Source of the DNA: Marinomonas foliarum
GTDB taxonomy: Bacteria; Pseudomonadota; Gammaproteobacteria; Pseudomonadales; Marinomonadaceae
DNA: 47,786 nt
Assembly (NCBI RefSeq): GCF_003337275.1
Contig: NZ_QPJQ01000037.1
Span: forward strand, 1 to 47,786
Direction: 5' to 3'
Below the pieces are notes generated by a model, which ran no database searches, was not told the DNA's origin, and saw nothing but the letters and a program-made list of their open reading frames with translations. The position numbers and the translations under genes are program-made. How positions within the stretch are numbered: position 1 is the first letter of the stretch; each line of letters opens with the position of its first letter. This document shows positions 22,123 to 30,795 of this stretch, piece after piece.

Positions 22123-22638
22123 ATGATAGCCGCATTTACACAAACAACTCGCCTACTTATATTGGCACTACTTACTATGAGTCTTGTCGCCTGTGGCTTC
22201 CATTTACGCGGACAAGTTGATATTCCAGCTAAATTAACAGTTTTAACGTTAACATCCGAGAGTGGTTCTGAAGACTTTGACCGATCACTACGCATTGCTT
22301 TAGCAAGAGCCGGAGTCACCATCATTAATGAAGCTGATGCGACTGAAGCAACATACAACTTAAAAGTAAGCGCAATCAGCTCATCAAATACTGAGTTGGC
22401 GCGCAATGCTTCAAACGATGTATCACAAGTTCAGCGCCGTTTGACCAGCCACTACTTTATTCGTCAGGCCAATGGTAAAGCTGTCTATGGACCAAGAACC
22501 ATCAGTACAACCAGAACATTAACCAATCAAGACGCAGAAGAAAGCGCGAAGCTTTCCTATAACCAAAGCCAAATGCAAAGCATGAGTGAAGATCTAGCCG
22601 ATCAACTCGTTTACGACTTAAATTACGCTCCTCTTTAG
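22123..22638 (+). CDS. lptE: LPS-assembly lipoprotein LptE
   Basis: A 171-residue outer-membrane lipoprotein that plugs the LptD barrel. The signal peptide ends in the lipobox LVAC followed by GFHLRGQ, which is diagnostic. The frame is open from 22075, but starting there would put a hydrophilic extension over the leuS hairpin; the ATG at 22123 with AGGA upstream is preferred. holA follows after 8 bp. Confidence 0.93.
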   Translation: MIAAFTQTTRLLILALLTMSLVACGFHLRGQVDIPAKLTVLTLTSESGSEDFDRSLRIALARAGVTIINEADATEATYNLKVSAISSSNTELARNASNDVSQVQRRLTSHYFIRQANGKAVYGPRTISTTRTLTNQDAEESAKLSYNQSQMQSMSEDLADQLVYDLNYAPL

Positions 22639-22646
22639 GAAATAGA

Positions 22647-23678
22647 ATGAAAGTCCGTGCGGATCAACTAGAACAGCAGCTGAAAAAAAACTTCGCTCCC
22701 CTTTATATTATTTCTGGGGACGATGTTTTGCTCTGCCAAGAAGCGGCGGACAGCATTCGTAAAGCAGCCCAAAAACACCAAATTGATGAGCGCTTACGAT
22801 ATGTCGCCGATGCACAGTTTGATTGGCAAGATGTTATTAATGAAAATCAGAGTTTGTCACTCTTCTCAACGCGTCGACTGTTTGATATTCAAATAGACAA
22901 GATGGGCGAAAAACACAGCAAAGCCCTCGCTCAATTAAGCCAATCACTAAGTGAAGACAACACCATCTTACTCACGCTTCCTAAAATCGATGCGCGAACT
23001 CAAAAAGCCAAGTGGTTCACTCAATTGGAATCCCAAGGCGTGTTTGTCCAAATCTGGCCCATTGACGCAAACAGGTTGCCCGCATGGGTTCAACAAAGAG
23101 CACAATCGTTAGATCTGTCTCTCAGCCGTGACGCGGCTAGCATCATTTGTGAGCGCGGTGAGGGAAACCTTTTGGCTCTGTCCCAAGAACTGGAGAAGCT
23201 AGCATTGCTCCATGGACAAGGCGCTCAAATTGATGCTGAGAAAATTATAGAGTCGGTTGCAGACAGCAGCCGCTACTCTATTTATGACCTTAGCGATCGA
23301 ATTCTAATGGGCAAAGCCAAAGAAGCCATGCATTGCCTCAATCAATTGCTTGGCGAAGGTGTTGAACCCAGCATTATTCTTTGGCTGTTTAATCGTGAAA
23401 TCCAAACATTGACGAATTTACTGCAGTCCATGCAATCTTCAAGCTTTAGACAAGCCTGCCAAAGCGAAAAAATATGGGATAAGCGAGTTCCTTTTTACGA
23501 AAGCGCTATGTCACGCCACAATAAAGTGACTTTGCCTTACATGCAGAACTATTTGGCATTAATGGACAAAAGCATTAAAGGCCTCGAAGGGCCAGATAAC
23601 GCTACTGGATTTCGTAACCTAGTCATGATGTTTTGCGGCTACAAGCCCGTCACTACTGAATTAGACATTCCAGCATAG
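22647..23678 (+). CDS. holA: DNA polymerase III delta subunit
   Basis: 343 residues, the normal length. The clamp-loader delta subunit opens the beta clamp. N-terminal PLYIISGDDVLLCQEA is typical, followed by the AAA+-like fold without a functional Walker A, and a C-terminal collar domain. AGGAA lies before the ATG. The usual follower nadD is absent; a 2OG oxygenase-like gene comes next. Confidence 0.95.
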   Translation: MKVRADQLEQQLKKNFAPLYIISGDDVLLCQEAADSIRKAAQKHQIDERLRYVADAQFDWQDVINENQSLSLFSTRRLFDIQIDKMGEKHSKALAQLSQSLSEDNTILLTLPKIDARTQKAKWFTQLESQGVFVQIWPIDANRLPAWVQQRAQSLDLSLSRDAASIICERGEGNLLALSQELEKLALLHGQGAQIDAEKIIESVADSSRYSIYDLSDRILMGKAKEAMHCLNQLLGEGVEPSIILWLFNREIQTLTNLLQSMQSSSFRQACQSEKIWDKRVPFYESAMSRHNKVTLPYMQNYLALMDKSIKGLEGPDNATGFRNLVMMFCGYKPVTTELDIPA

Positions 23679-23723
23679 AGATAACAAAAACATTCCAGCT
23701 CACCTTTTATGTAGGTATAGAAT

Positions 23724-24380
23724 ATGACGGACTCGTCAATCATCGAAGAAATTAATACTTGGACCACGCCGTTATTTGTTACTCAAATGCCAGATCATGA
23801 CTTCTTAAAAGAAGCATTGTTAGCGGCTGTTTATCAACAGAAAGCCTCCCAAACAACAGCCATTGAAAGCCAAATAGCCCCTAAAGCAAAACACGCTTTA
23901 CATGAAAGTAATTTGGATTTTTTAGATCTGGCAGATGCCAATGTGATGGAAGCAAAACGCACAATAGAAGAATTAGTCTTAGAGATTGCAGGCTCTGTGA
24001 ACCAAGCATTCTGGCCAGAAGACATGGAAGCCGATGCTCACATCATTGAGTCTTGGTACCATGTGACCCAAAAGGGTGGCTACCATGATGCACACTCACA
24101 CCCAAATTGCTCTTGGTGTGGCATTTACTATTTAGAACCAGGTGATGCCAATATTGAGGGCAACGGTGGCCTAAATCGATTTTATGATCCTAGGGTCAAT
24201 GCAGAACATTACGCAGATCCAGGAACAGCTTATTTAGGCGGCCACGGAGTGTGGGATTTCACCCCAACAGATGGGCAAGTTATTATCTTTCCATCTTATT
24301 TAAAACATTCTGCTTTACCTTACTTTGGCGATAAAGACCGAGTAGTCATCGCTTTCAACTGCATTATTGAAGCGTATTAA
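23724..24380 (+). CDS. Putative 2OG-Fe(II) oxygenase family protein (TIGR02466/PF13759 type)
   Basis: A 218-residue protein of the putative 2-oxoglutarate-Fe(II) oxygenase superfamily. The likely iron ligands are in HDAHSHPNCSWCGIYYL (about 117-133) and in SYLKHSALPY (about 194-203), with an arginine in DRVVIAFN as the likely 2OG anchor. The substrate is unknown; phage and cyanophage relatives exist. It follows holA by 45 bp on the same strand. Confidence 0.82.
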   Translation: MTDSSIIEEINTWTTPLFVTQMPDHDFLKEALLAAVYQQKASQTTAIESQIAPKAKHALHESNLDFLDLADANVMEAKRTIEELVLEIAGSVNQAFWPEDMEADAHIIESWYHVTQKGGYHDAHSHPNCSWCGIYYLEPGDANIEGNGGLNRFYDPRVNAEHYADPGTAYLGGHGVWDFTPTDGQVIIFPSYLKHSALPYFGDKDRVVIAFNCIIEAY

Positions 24381-24473
24381 AAAGAAATTTAATAAGTTTC
24401 CACTCAAACATTCACAATAGATCGGTATTTGTAGTAATTTAACAAGACATGTTTTATTAGTACGGGGAAGTCT

Positions 24474-25082
24474 ATGCGTGTCCAGTTTGATCAACTCAGC
24501 GCTAACCAGCGCTACCACCTGATCACTCAAACTATTACTCCACGCCCTATTGCGTGGATCTTGACCAAAAATGAGAGTGCAAGTTATAACCTTGCACCAT
24601 TTTCCTATTTTGCCCCCGTCTCCTCTGACCCTGCTATTTTGATGGTTTCCATAGGTAACAAATCAGCGAGTGTCGCCAAAGATACAAAATACAATCTGCT
24701 ACGCGAAAAGGAATGTGTCTTGCATATTCCTAGCGAGGAGATCATGAATGCGGTTAACGAAAGCTCTGGAAGTTTTGCTTATGGTGAATCTGAAATCCCC
24801 GCCTCAGGTGTAACGTTAGCCGAATTCACTGCAACTCTACCTCGGATTTCTGAGGCAAAAGTCGCCATGCACTGTAAGTTATACGATGTACATTCATTAG
24901 AAAACGCATCATTTTCTGCCGTTTTTCTAGAAGTACTAGATATTTATATTGATGAGGACCTTGTCACTCAAGAGTCTTCTCGGATTATTGTAGATAACCA
25001 AAAGCTCAACCCTCTCGCTCGATTAGGTGGCGATGATTATGCCCTTGTAGGCAAGACAGTGACGATGAAACGTCCTAATTAG
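24474..25082 (+). CDS. Flavin reductase-like (DIM6/NTAB family) protein
   Basis: A 202-residue FMN-binding split-barrel protein. TPRPIAWILTKNES near residue 20 and NLAPFSYFAPVSSDPAILMVS are typical of the flavin reductase-like domain. It probably binds FMN; no partner oxygenase is obvious, although a 2OG-type oxygenase gene precedes it. It is 27 bp upstream of the large cNMP/acyltransferase/SGNH gene and probably co-transcribed with it. Confidence 0.88.
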   Translation: MRVQFDQLSANQRYHLITQTITPRPIAWILTKNESASYNLAPFSYFAPVSSDPAILMVSIGNKSASVAKDTKYNLLREKECVLHIPSEEIMNAVNESSGSFAYGESEIPASGVTLAEFTATLPRISEAKVAMHCKLYDVHSLENASFSAVFLEVLDIYIDEDLVTQESSRIIVDNQKLNPLARLGGDDYALVGKTVTMKRPN

Positions 25083-25109
25083 GGCATCACAGATTTGAGG
25101 TAAACAAAT

Positions 25110-27725
25110 ATGGACGTAAAAAAACACATAAAAACTTTCCCTTTTATGGCAGATGTTGAGAGCGACTTAATGTCATCCCTCACAGATTTGGCCAGTTTAA
25201 AATCACTAAAGGCGGGTGAAGTTTTAGCAAAACAATTTGAAATAGGTCAGCACATCTATTTTTTACTAGAAGGCGAAGTATCCATTTCGGTTCCATTGCA
25301 AGATACCGGAAAGTCTTACAATGTGGGAGTAATCAATAATTTTCTTTCTCCCATCGGTTGGTCGGCCTTCCGCCACCCGTCACGTTACGCGACAACCTTT
25401 ACCGCCACAAAATCCACTAAATTAATTGTGTGGCCCCTTGTAGAACTGCAGAAAATACTCGATTCAAACTTAGTATTTGCATCGCGTTTTTTGCAATTTG
25501 TCTACCAAGAATCTTTACCTGTTCTGACCAATGTCCAAAACCAAACACGACCATTCTTTTCCAATGAAACATTAGCGTTTGAAGAAACACGTCCGCTGCT
25601 CGACTCTGAAACACAAGTTCATGCGTTAAAAGATGCTATTAGTCTGCTCAATTATGCGCCATTTTGTGAAACCTTCACTCAAGTAGAGATACACGCACTC
25701 GCTAAAAAATCCTCTATTTTATTAGCTCATCAAGGTGACATATTAAGCCAACAAGACCAACCTGCAGATGGCTTATACCTTCTAATAAAAGGCAAAGTCG
25801 TTGTGAGTTATCAAACTGAGTCGGGAGACATTATTACGACCCGTACCATTTCTCGTCCGGGTACCGTACTTGCGTGGTCAACACAAGATGCTGAAATGAA
25901 AAACCGAGCATCCATCATCTCATCCAGAGACAGTAGCGTTCTGTTTATCGCGAGGGACGATTTACTAGAAATATTCGAAGCCAATCCTAAATTTTCGGTG
26001 AAATATTTATACCGTTTAATATGGTTAATTGGAGCTCATTTGTTAGCGGCTCGAATGCGCTACTTATCTCAAATAGCAAACGACGAAGTGCTCGCGGTTA
26101 GCAACGTTATTGAGCAAAATGCCGCCTTACTGCCTGTCAGCTCTCCACTCTATAAAGTCAGTGAGCTTCTCAAAAGCGCCGTCACAACAGATGAAGCATT
26201 TGGTGTACTTTATAAATGCCTGCATTTTGGCTGCGTATTAGAGCGCACTATTTCTGGCATGTGCTTAGATATTTTAAAAGATCTACAGCGAGAAAATGCG
26301 TTTTATCGCCATCTACAAAATGTTTATGACACCATTAATAGCTTACCCAAAGACACGCCTGCGCTTGACGCAAGACGCCTAGGCACAGAACTATTCAAAC
26401 AAGCCTTTCAGCAAGTCCCCTATGTCATCAAAGGCTTGGAAAATCTGCCTAAAAAAGCCGGTTCATTGTTTATTTATAATCACTTGTTAGGCTCCCCAAC
26501 CAACCGCCTACCTAATGGCTTTCGATTCTCTATGGACGCGCAGTTTATTAGTGCCATGGTTATTGATAATGAGTATGGTATATCTGGGCAGCGAGTGGTT
26601 CGCCGTAGTAAAGAAAGTGAATTCTGGCGTGATGATTTTTACGGTCGATTTGGTAATGTGTTTATTCATAGTTGGGAAGATCTGTCTAAAGACACGCCAG
26701 AATACGATGCTTTTATTAAACAATCCCAAGAAACGTTACGCCAAAATTTCCCATTAATGATTTCGCCAGAAGGGCAAAGTTTCAGCACTCATCAATCACC
26801 TGGCACCCTATTGCCCCATGCTTTTGAACTCGCTGGATCGATGGACAGTGATGAGCCATGGATTGTACCTATCGTAGTGGCAAACTTTGACAAACGTGCT
26901 GACCACAATCTATATACCGTTATCATTAAACCAGCATTTAAACTCTCGAGTAAAGTCGATTACAAAGACAAAAAAGCATTAAACAAATTTTTGTTATCGT
27001 ACCAAGAAGAATACAAAGGTTACGTGGATGAAGCCGTAGAACTATCAAGAGAAATTCGACAATACCCCATTTTTAGTGGAAAAAACGGCTATCGCTCCAA
27101 TGTCATGAGCCTAAACCAGATTGACGTCGAATTTGAGTCGGATGTCCGAGAACTTGAATTTCACTTGGCTTATCAGGTTTACAAAGATCGACCTGTTGCT
27201 TTTTACGGCTCTTCAACTATGCGCTTATGGAGTGATTTTGCGCATAATTTCCGTGATAAAGATGGGATTAACCTAGGGTTTGGCGGCGCAACCCTAGAGG
27301 CTTGCGTTTATTACTTTGAACGCATTATTCTCCCTCATAACCCGCGCTCCATGGTGATCTATGCTGGCGACAATGACATAGGCAACCATTGCGACAGCAA
27401 CAAAGTAGTTGAGCTATATATCGAACTATTGCAAAAAATTGACCGACACTTACCAGGTATTCCGGTGACCTTAGTTAGCATTAAGTGTAGCCCTGCGCGC
27501 TTGAAGATGCGTAACACCATCGAAAAAGCCAACCAACAGTTAGCGCGCTTGGCTAAAACTCGGCCCAATACACAATACATAGATTTATTCTCTACCCTGT
27601 TAGATAAAGACGGAGAAATAAAAGACACCTTTTTTGAAGGTGATAGGCTTCATCTAAATGAAAAAGCATATGAGCTATGGACCAAGAAACTGCTTGAAAA
27701 AGAAAGCTTTATCTTTCAGAAATAG
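25110..27725 (+). CDS. Multidomain protein: two cNMP-binding domains, acyltransferase-like domain, SGNH hydrolase
   Basis: 871 residues. Two cyclic-nucleotide-binding folds span about 10-130 and 180-300; the second has YLLIKGKVVVS. A helical linker covers 320-430. The 440-640 region resembles PlsC-type acyltransferases (LFIYNHLLGSP near 457 and ISPEGQSFS near 552), but the usual NHxxxxD aspartate is not seen. Residues 690-871 are an SGNH/GDSL hydrolase: FYGSSTMRLW near 700 (nucleophile Ser), GFGGA near 723, AGDND near 753 and DRLH near 845. No signal peptide or clear membrane segment. GAGG precedes the ATG. Together these suggest a ligand-gated lipid acyl-transfer and hydrolysis enzyme; this is inference from domains only. 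Confidence 0.8.
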   Translation: MDVKKHIKTFPFMADVESDLMSSLTDLASLKSLKAGEVLAKQFEIGQHIYFLLEGEVSISVPLQDTGKSYNVGVINNFLSPIGWSAFRHPSRYATTFTATKSTKLIVWPLVELQKILDSNLVFASRFLQFVYQESLPVLTNVQNQTRPFFSNETLAFEETRPLLDSETQVHALKDAISLLNYAPFCETFTQVEIHALAKKSSILLAHQGDILSQQDQPADGLYLLIKGKVVVSYQTESGDIITTRTISRPGTVLAWSTQDAEMKNRASIISSRDSSVLFIARDDLLEIFEANPKFSVKYLYRLIWLIGAHLLAARMRYLSQIANDEVLAVSNVIEQNAALLPVSSPLYKVSELLKSAVTTDEAFGVLYKCLHFGCVLERTISGMCLDILKDLQRENAFYRHLQNVYDTINSLPKDTPALDARRLGTELFKQAFQQVPYVIKGLENLPKKAGSLFIYNHLLGSPTNRLPNGFRFSMDAQFISAMVIDNEYGISGQRVVRRSKESEFWRDDFYGRFGNVFIHSWEDLSKDTPEYDAFIKQSQETLRQNFPLMISPEGQSFSTHQSPGTLLPHAFELAGSMDSDEPWIVPIVVANFDKRADHNLYTVIIKPAFKLSSKVDYKDKKALNKFLLSYQEEYKGYVDEAVELSREIRQYPIFSGKNGYRSNVMSLNQIDVEFESDVRELEFHLAYQVYKDRPVAFYGSSTMRLWSDFAHNFRDKDGINLGFGGATLEACVYYFERIILPHNPRSMVIYAGDNDIGNHCDSNKVVELYIELLQKIDRHLPGIPVTLVSIKCSPARLKMRNTIEKANQQLARLAKTRPNTQYIDLFSTLLDKDGEIKDTFFEGDRLHLNEKAYELWTKKLLEKESFIFQK

Positions 27726-27735
27726 CTAAAAACAT

Positions 27736-27762
27736 CCCCTAACATTTTCACTATGTTAGGGG
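27736..27762 (+). terminator. Terminator after the multidomain gene
   Basis: CCCCTAACAT/ATGTTAGGGG is a perfect 10-bp stem with a 7-nt loop and a T-containing tail, about 10 bp after the stop. Confidence 0.8.
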
Positions 27763-28118
27763 ATTGTATTTAAATCCAGACAGCCTAGCGCTCCAATCCA
27801 TGCACTCTTTCTTTGTGAAAATGAATACCTGGAGGGCGACACTAAAAAGCTGAGAAAATAAAAAATGCTTGCCTGTATTGACCTTTTTTAAAAAAAAGGC
27901 CAGCATACAACTACAAATTATGTAACAGAACAAAGAGTTCTATAACTTTATGAATAACCAGATCTTAAATAAACACAACGGCGATAAACGTAAGGCTAAG
28001 AAGCTTTGCGGCGCTGACGTGTGGAAGTAAGATTTATAACAACTCACCGGCAGCATTCTCGCTGACGGTTTAATACTCTTCTCAGCAGAATGTATACCGG
28101 CCTAACAGAGGCAAAAGT
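27763..28118 (+). other. dapA leader region with possible lysine-rich short ORF and competing hairpins
   Basis: This 356-bp non-coding stretch has an A/T-run palindrome around 27880-27900. At 27950-28030 an ATG opens 26 codons, six of them lysine, with no good Shine-Dalgarno. Beyond it, ACCGGCAGC/GCTGACGGT (about 28045-28070) can form a hairpin followed by TTTAATA, while CATTCT inside it could instead pair with AGAATG near 28087. This looks attenuator-like in front of a lysine-pathway gene but is not proven. Confidence 0.35.
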
Positions 28119-28991
28119 ATGTTCTACGGCGCAATCACAGCACTAATCACTCCTTTTCGTAATGGCCAATTAGATGAAGACGCTCTACGTAAAATCGTTC
28201 GCTGGCAAATAGATCAAGGTGTTAATGGCTTGGTTCCTGTCGGAACAACAGGAGAGTCGCCAACCTTAAGCGAACATGAACATAAGCGTGTTATTGAGAT
28301 TACCGTACAAGAAGCCAATAAAGCCGTCCCTGTACTTGCAGGTGCAGGTTCAAACAACCCCGTTGAAGCAGTAAACTATTCTGAATTCGCTTATCAAGCT
28401 GGTGCTGATGCGACCTTACATGTAGCAGGTTATTACAATCGTCCAAATCAAACAGGTTTGTATGAACACTTCAAATATGTACACGACAACAGCAAACTCC
28501 CTATCATTCTTTACAACATTCCACCACGCGCCGTTGTTGGTCTAGAAGTGGCCACCTTATCCCGTCTTGCTGAATTACCAAGAATCATTGGCGTAAAAGA
28601 CGCAACTGGAGACCTAACTCGACCTGTGCGGGAACGAGCGCTAATAAACAAACCATTTAGTTTTCTGAGCGGTGACGACGTAACAACAGTTGCATATAAC
28701 GTTGGCGGTGGTAATGGCTGTATTTCTGTTACATCAAACGTTGCACCAAAACACGTTGTCGAGTTACAGCGCTTATGTCGTGAAGGGAATTATGTTGAAG
28801 CAGCACAATTACAGGACAAGTTATTTGCCCTACATAGTGCCTTGTTTATCGAACCAAACCCAGCTGGCCCAAAATACGCAATGTCCTTACTTGGTCTATG
28901 CACTGAAGAATGTCGTTTGCCTATGGTGCCACTGCAAGACAGCACCAAAGCCACCATTCGCCGCATCATGGAAGAACTGGAACTTATCTAA
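28119..28991 (+). CDS. dapA: 4-hydroxy-tetrahydrodipicolinate synthase
   Basis: A 290-residue class I aldolase that condenses pyruvate with aspartate semialdehyde, the first committed step to diaminopimelate and lysine. The signature GTTGESPTLSEHEH, the active-site tyrosine in YNIPPR (about 133) and the Schiff-base lysine in IGVKDATGD (about 160) are present. AGAGG precedes the ATG. It is monocistronic with a bidirectional terminator; the usual bamC neighbour is absent. Confidence 0.96.
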   Translation: MFYGAITALITPFRNGQLDEDALRKIVRWQIDQGVNGLVPVGTTGESPTLSEHEHKRVIEITVQEANKAVPVLAGAGSNNPVEAVNYSEFAYQAGADATLHVAGYYNRPNQTGLYEHFKYVHDNSKLPIILYNIPPRAVVGLEVATLSRLAELPRIIGVKDATGDLTRPVRERALINKPFSFLSGDDVTTVAYNVGGGNGCISVTSNVAPKHVVELQRLCREGNYVEAAQLQDKLFALHSALFIEPNPAGPKYAMSLLGLCTEECRLPMVPLQDSTKATIRRIMEELELI

Positions 28992-29021
28992 GCTTGATCA
29001 TCATACTATTGCTCATAAAAA

Positions 29022-29043
29022 AGCCCGCATCTAAAAGCGGGCT
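29022..29043. terminator. Bidirectional terminator between dapA and glsB-like gene
   Basis: AGCCCGC/GCGGGCT, a 7-bp stem flanked by A- and T-rich runs, between convergent genes. Confidence 0.75.
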
Positions 29044-29067
29044 GATTTATGAGAAACCTTCATAAAA

Positions 29068-29307
29068 CTAAGATTTGGCAAGCCGCACAACATAAAGCAG
29101 AATAATAGCACCCACTGTTGCAGTAACCAGTGACCCTAAAAAACTTCCTGAATATAGACCAAGGAGTTGGAATGTAAAACCACCGACAAAAGAACCCACA
29201 ACACCAATAACGATATTACCAACTAAACCAAAGCCACCACCTTTCACTAGCTGACCAGCCAACCAACCGGCTAATGCCCCGATAAACAAAAAAGCTAATA
29301 GTTCCAT
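29068..29307 (-). CDS. GlsB/YeaQ/YmgE family stress membrane protein
   Basis: A 79-residue, glycine-rich protein with three hydrophobic segments. The opening (LFIGALAGWLAGQLVKGGGFGL) and IVIGVVGSFVGGF are the family's hallmark (transglycosylase-associated protein). It is probably a small inner-membrane stress protein. It stands alone and converges on dapA. Confidence 0.92.
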   Translation of the reverse strand: MELLAFLFIGALAGWLAGQLVKGGGFGLVGNIVIGVVGSFVGGFTFQLLGLYSGSFLGSLVTATVGAIILLYVVRLAKS

Positions 29308-29542
29308 ACAAACGATCCTTATGATGTTTAGTGTGTAGCTTGGTAGACTAGCACCTATTCTTTAAAGCGCCTATAAAAGTCACCAAATCCCCGTTATTAC
29401 TAACCCATTTATTCTTTTTCTGTTACTTTGTCATGAAAGTGCCAAGCTTTTTTAATAAATATTGATCCGTTCTGTTTTGCAAAAATGTATTTTCTAACAA
29501 CCCCCTCAACAAGGCTAAGTTAGGCCTTATAAGGAAATCTAA

Positions 29543-30226
29543 ATGGGTAAAGTTCATTTTGTCGGTGGAGAAAAAGGTGGCGTCGGAAAATCTATGACGG
29601 CACGTGTTTTAGCTCAATATTACATAGATAACAATCAGCCATTTTTAGGGTTTGATTGTGATGCCTCACACAGTACTTTTTCACGTTTTTACAGCGAGTT
29701 TTCATCGCCTGTTTTAATAGGTGAAGAAGACAGTCTAGATGGCATGCTCGCCGCTATTGAAGAATACCCAGATCGAGATTTAATTATCGACCTTGCCGCT
29801 CAAGCCGCTCAGCCGCTAGGAAAATGGATTGAAGAAACCGACGTCTTTGGCCTTTTAGATGAAATGGGTTACCAAGTTTGTCTTTGGCATGTGATGGATG
29901 ATGGCGCTGATTCAGTCTCATTATTGGATGCGCTACTAGAACGCTATCAGCAACCTTCAGTCGACTTCGTTATTGTTCAAAATTTAGGTCGTGGTAGCGA
30001 CTTTACTCGATTCAAAAAATCGGACACCATGAAAAAAGCACTTGAGCGAGATGCTCTAATTATCGAGTTACCTAAACTACAAAGCAAACTGACACAAAAA
30101 ATTGACTTCAACAACAGTAGTTTTTGGGCTGTGGCGAATGATAAGGGCATTATGAACATTGCTGAGCGCCAACGCATGAAAGTCTGGCTACGCAACACTT
30201 ACGCACAACTTGCTCAGCTGGGATAA
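29543..30226 (+). CDS. ParA/MinD-like P-loop ATPase, orphan
   Basis: 227 residues with the deviant Walker A KGGVGKS at about 11-17 after GGE, then FDCDAS and DLIIDLAAQAAQPLGKW as Walker A' and B regions. No ParB-like partner, parS cluster or replication gene lies nearby, so chromosome or plasmid partition is unlikely. Similar orphan ATPases accompany mobilisation or positioning proteins. GGAAATCTAA precedes the ATG. Function is not assigned. Confidence 0.75.
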   Translation: MGKVHFVGGEKGGVGKSMTARVLAQYYIDNNQPFLGFDCDASHSTFSRFYSEFSSPVLIGEEDSLDGMLAAIEEYPDRDLIIDLAAQAAQPLGKWIEETDVFGLLDEMGYQVCLWHVMDDGADSVSLLDALLERYQQPSVDFVIVQNLGRGSDFTRFKKSDTMKKALERDALIIELPKLQSKLTQKIDFNNSSFWAVANDKGIMNIAERQRMKVWLRNTYAQLAQLG

Positions 30227-30251
30227 GAGTTCGTTCAAATGCAAAAATTAA

Positions 30252-30278
30252 AAAGGGCCAATATGATATTGGCCCTTT
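30252..30278. terminator. Bidirectional terminator
   Basis: AAAGGGCCAATAT and ATATTGGCCCTTT are perfect 13-base arms around a single G, between the convergent ParA-like and GNAT genes. Confidence 0.85.
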
Positions 30279-30318
30279 ACGTTTTAATAATGCGATAGAA
30301 GAACAGGCACTTTACGAT

Positions 30319-30747
30319 TTATACATTTAACTCAGAGGAAGAGTTGAACGAAAACATTCGCACTTCGTCTCTTGCAAACCACCCCATTGACTCATAAAAA
30401 GTTTGGGCTGCCTTATTGTCTGCATGAACAAACAAATGTGTTTTGGCGATACCTTGCTTCGCAAGTCCATCAATTACTGCGTTGACCAATTGTTTCCCTA
30501 GCCCTTCTCCACGAGAAGATGCATTAACAGCCAAATGTTGCAAATAACCTCGACGTCCATCAGTGCCCGCCAATACCGCTCCGACCAGCAAACCTTGCTT
30601 TTCTACTACAAAGCTTAGTCCTGGATTTTTCTTTAAATAAAGAGTGATGTTTTCTTCAGAATCGGCACCACGCAAGCTCATGGACTCAGTATTTCCCCAC
30701 AAAGCCGTCACTTGATCATAATCGGAAATTAGCATCTTACGCAGCAC
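30319..30747 (-). CDS. GNAT family N-acetyltransferase
   Basis: A roughly 142-residue acetyl-CoA-dependent acetyltransferase. The acetyl-CoA-binding motif A is VNASSRGEGLGKQLVN, followed by HADNKAAQTFYESMGW as motif B. A longer frame opens at a TTG at 30753, but GGAG directly abuts that TTG, while it is six bases before the GTG at 30747, so the GTG is the better start. It is about 40 bp from the start-distal gene below; the substrate is unknown. Confidence 0.85.
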   Translation of the reverse strand: MLRKMLISDYDQVTALWGNTESMSLRGADSEENITLYLKKNPGLSFVVEKQGLLVGAVLAGTDGRRGYLQHLAVNASSRGEGLGKQLVNAVIDGLAKQGIAKTHLFVHADNKAAQTFYESMGWFARDEVRMFSFNSSSELNV

Positions 30748-30795
30748 TAACAACTCCTTCGCCTTAGCATTCTGTACATTGAACAGATTTCTGAA

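Noticed and set aside
27751..27933. 60-codon minus-strand frame in the dapA leader
   Set aside because: Covers the terminator and A/T palindrome; composition follows low-complexity DNA rather than a protein.
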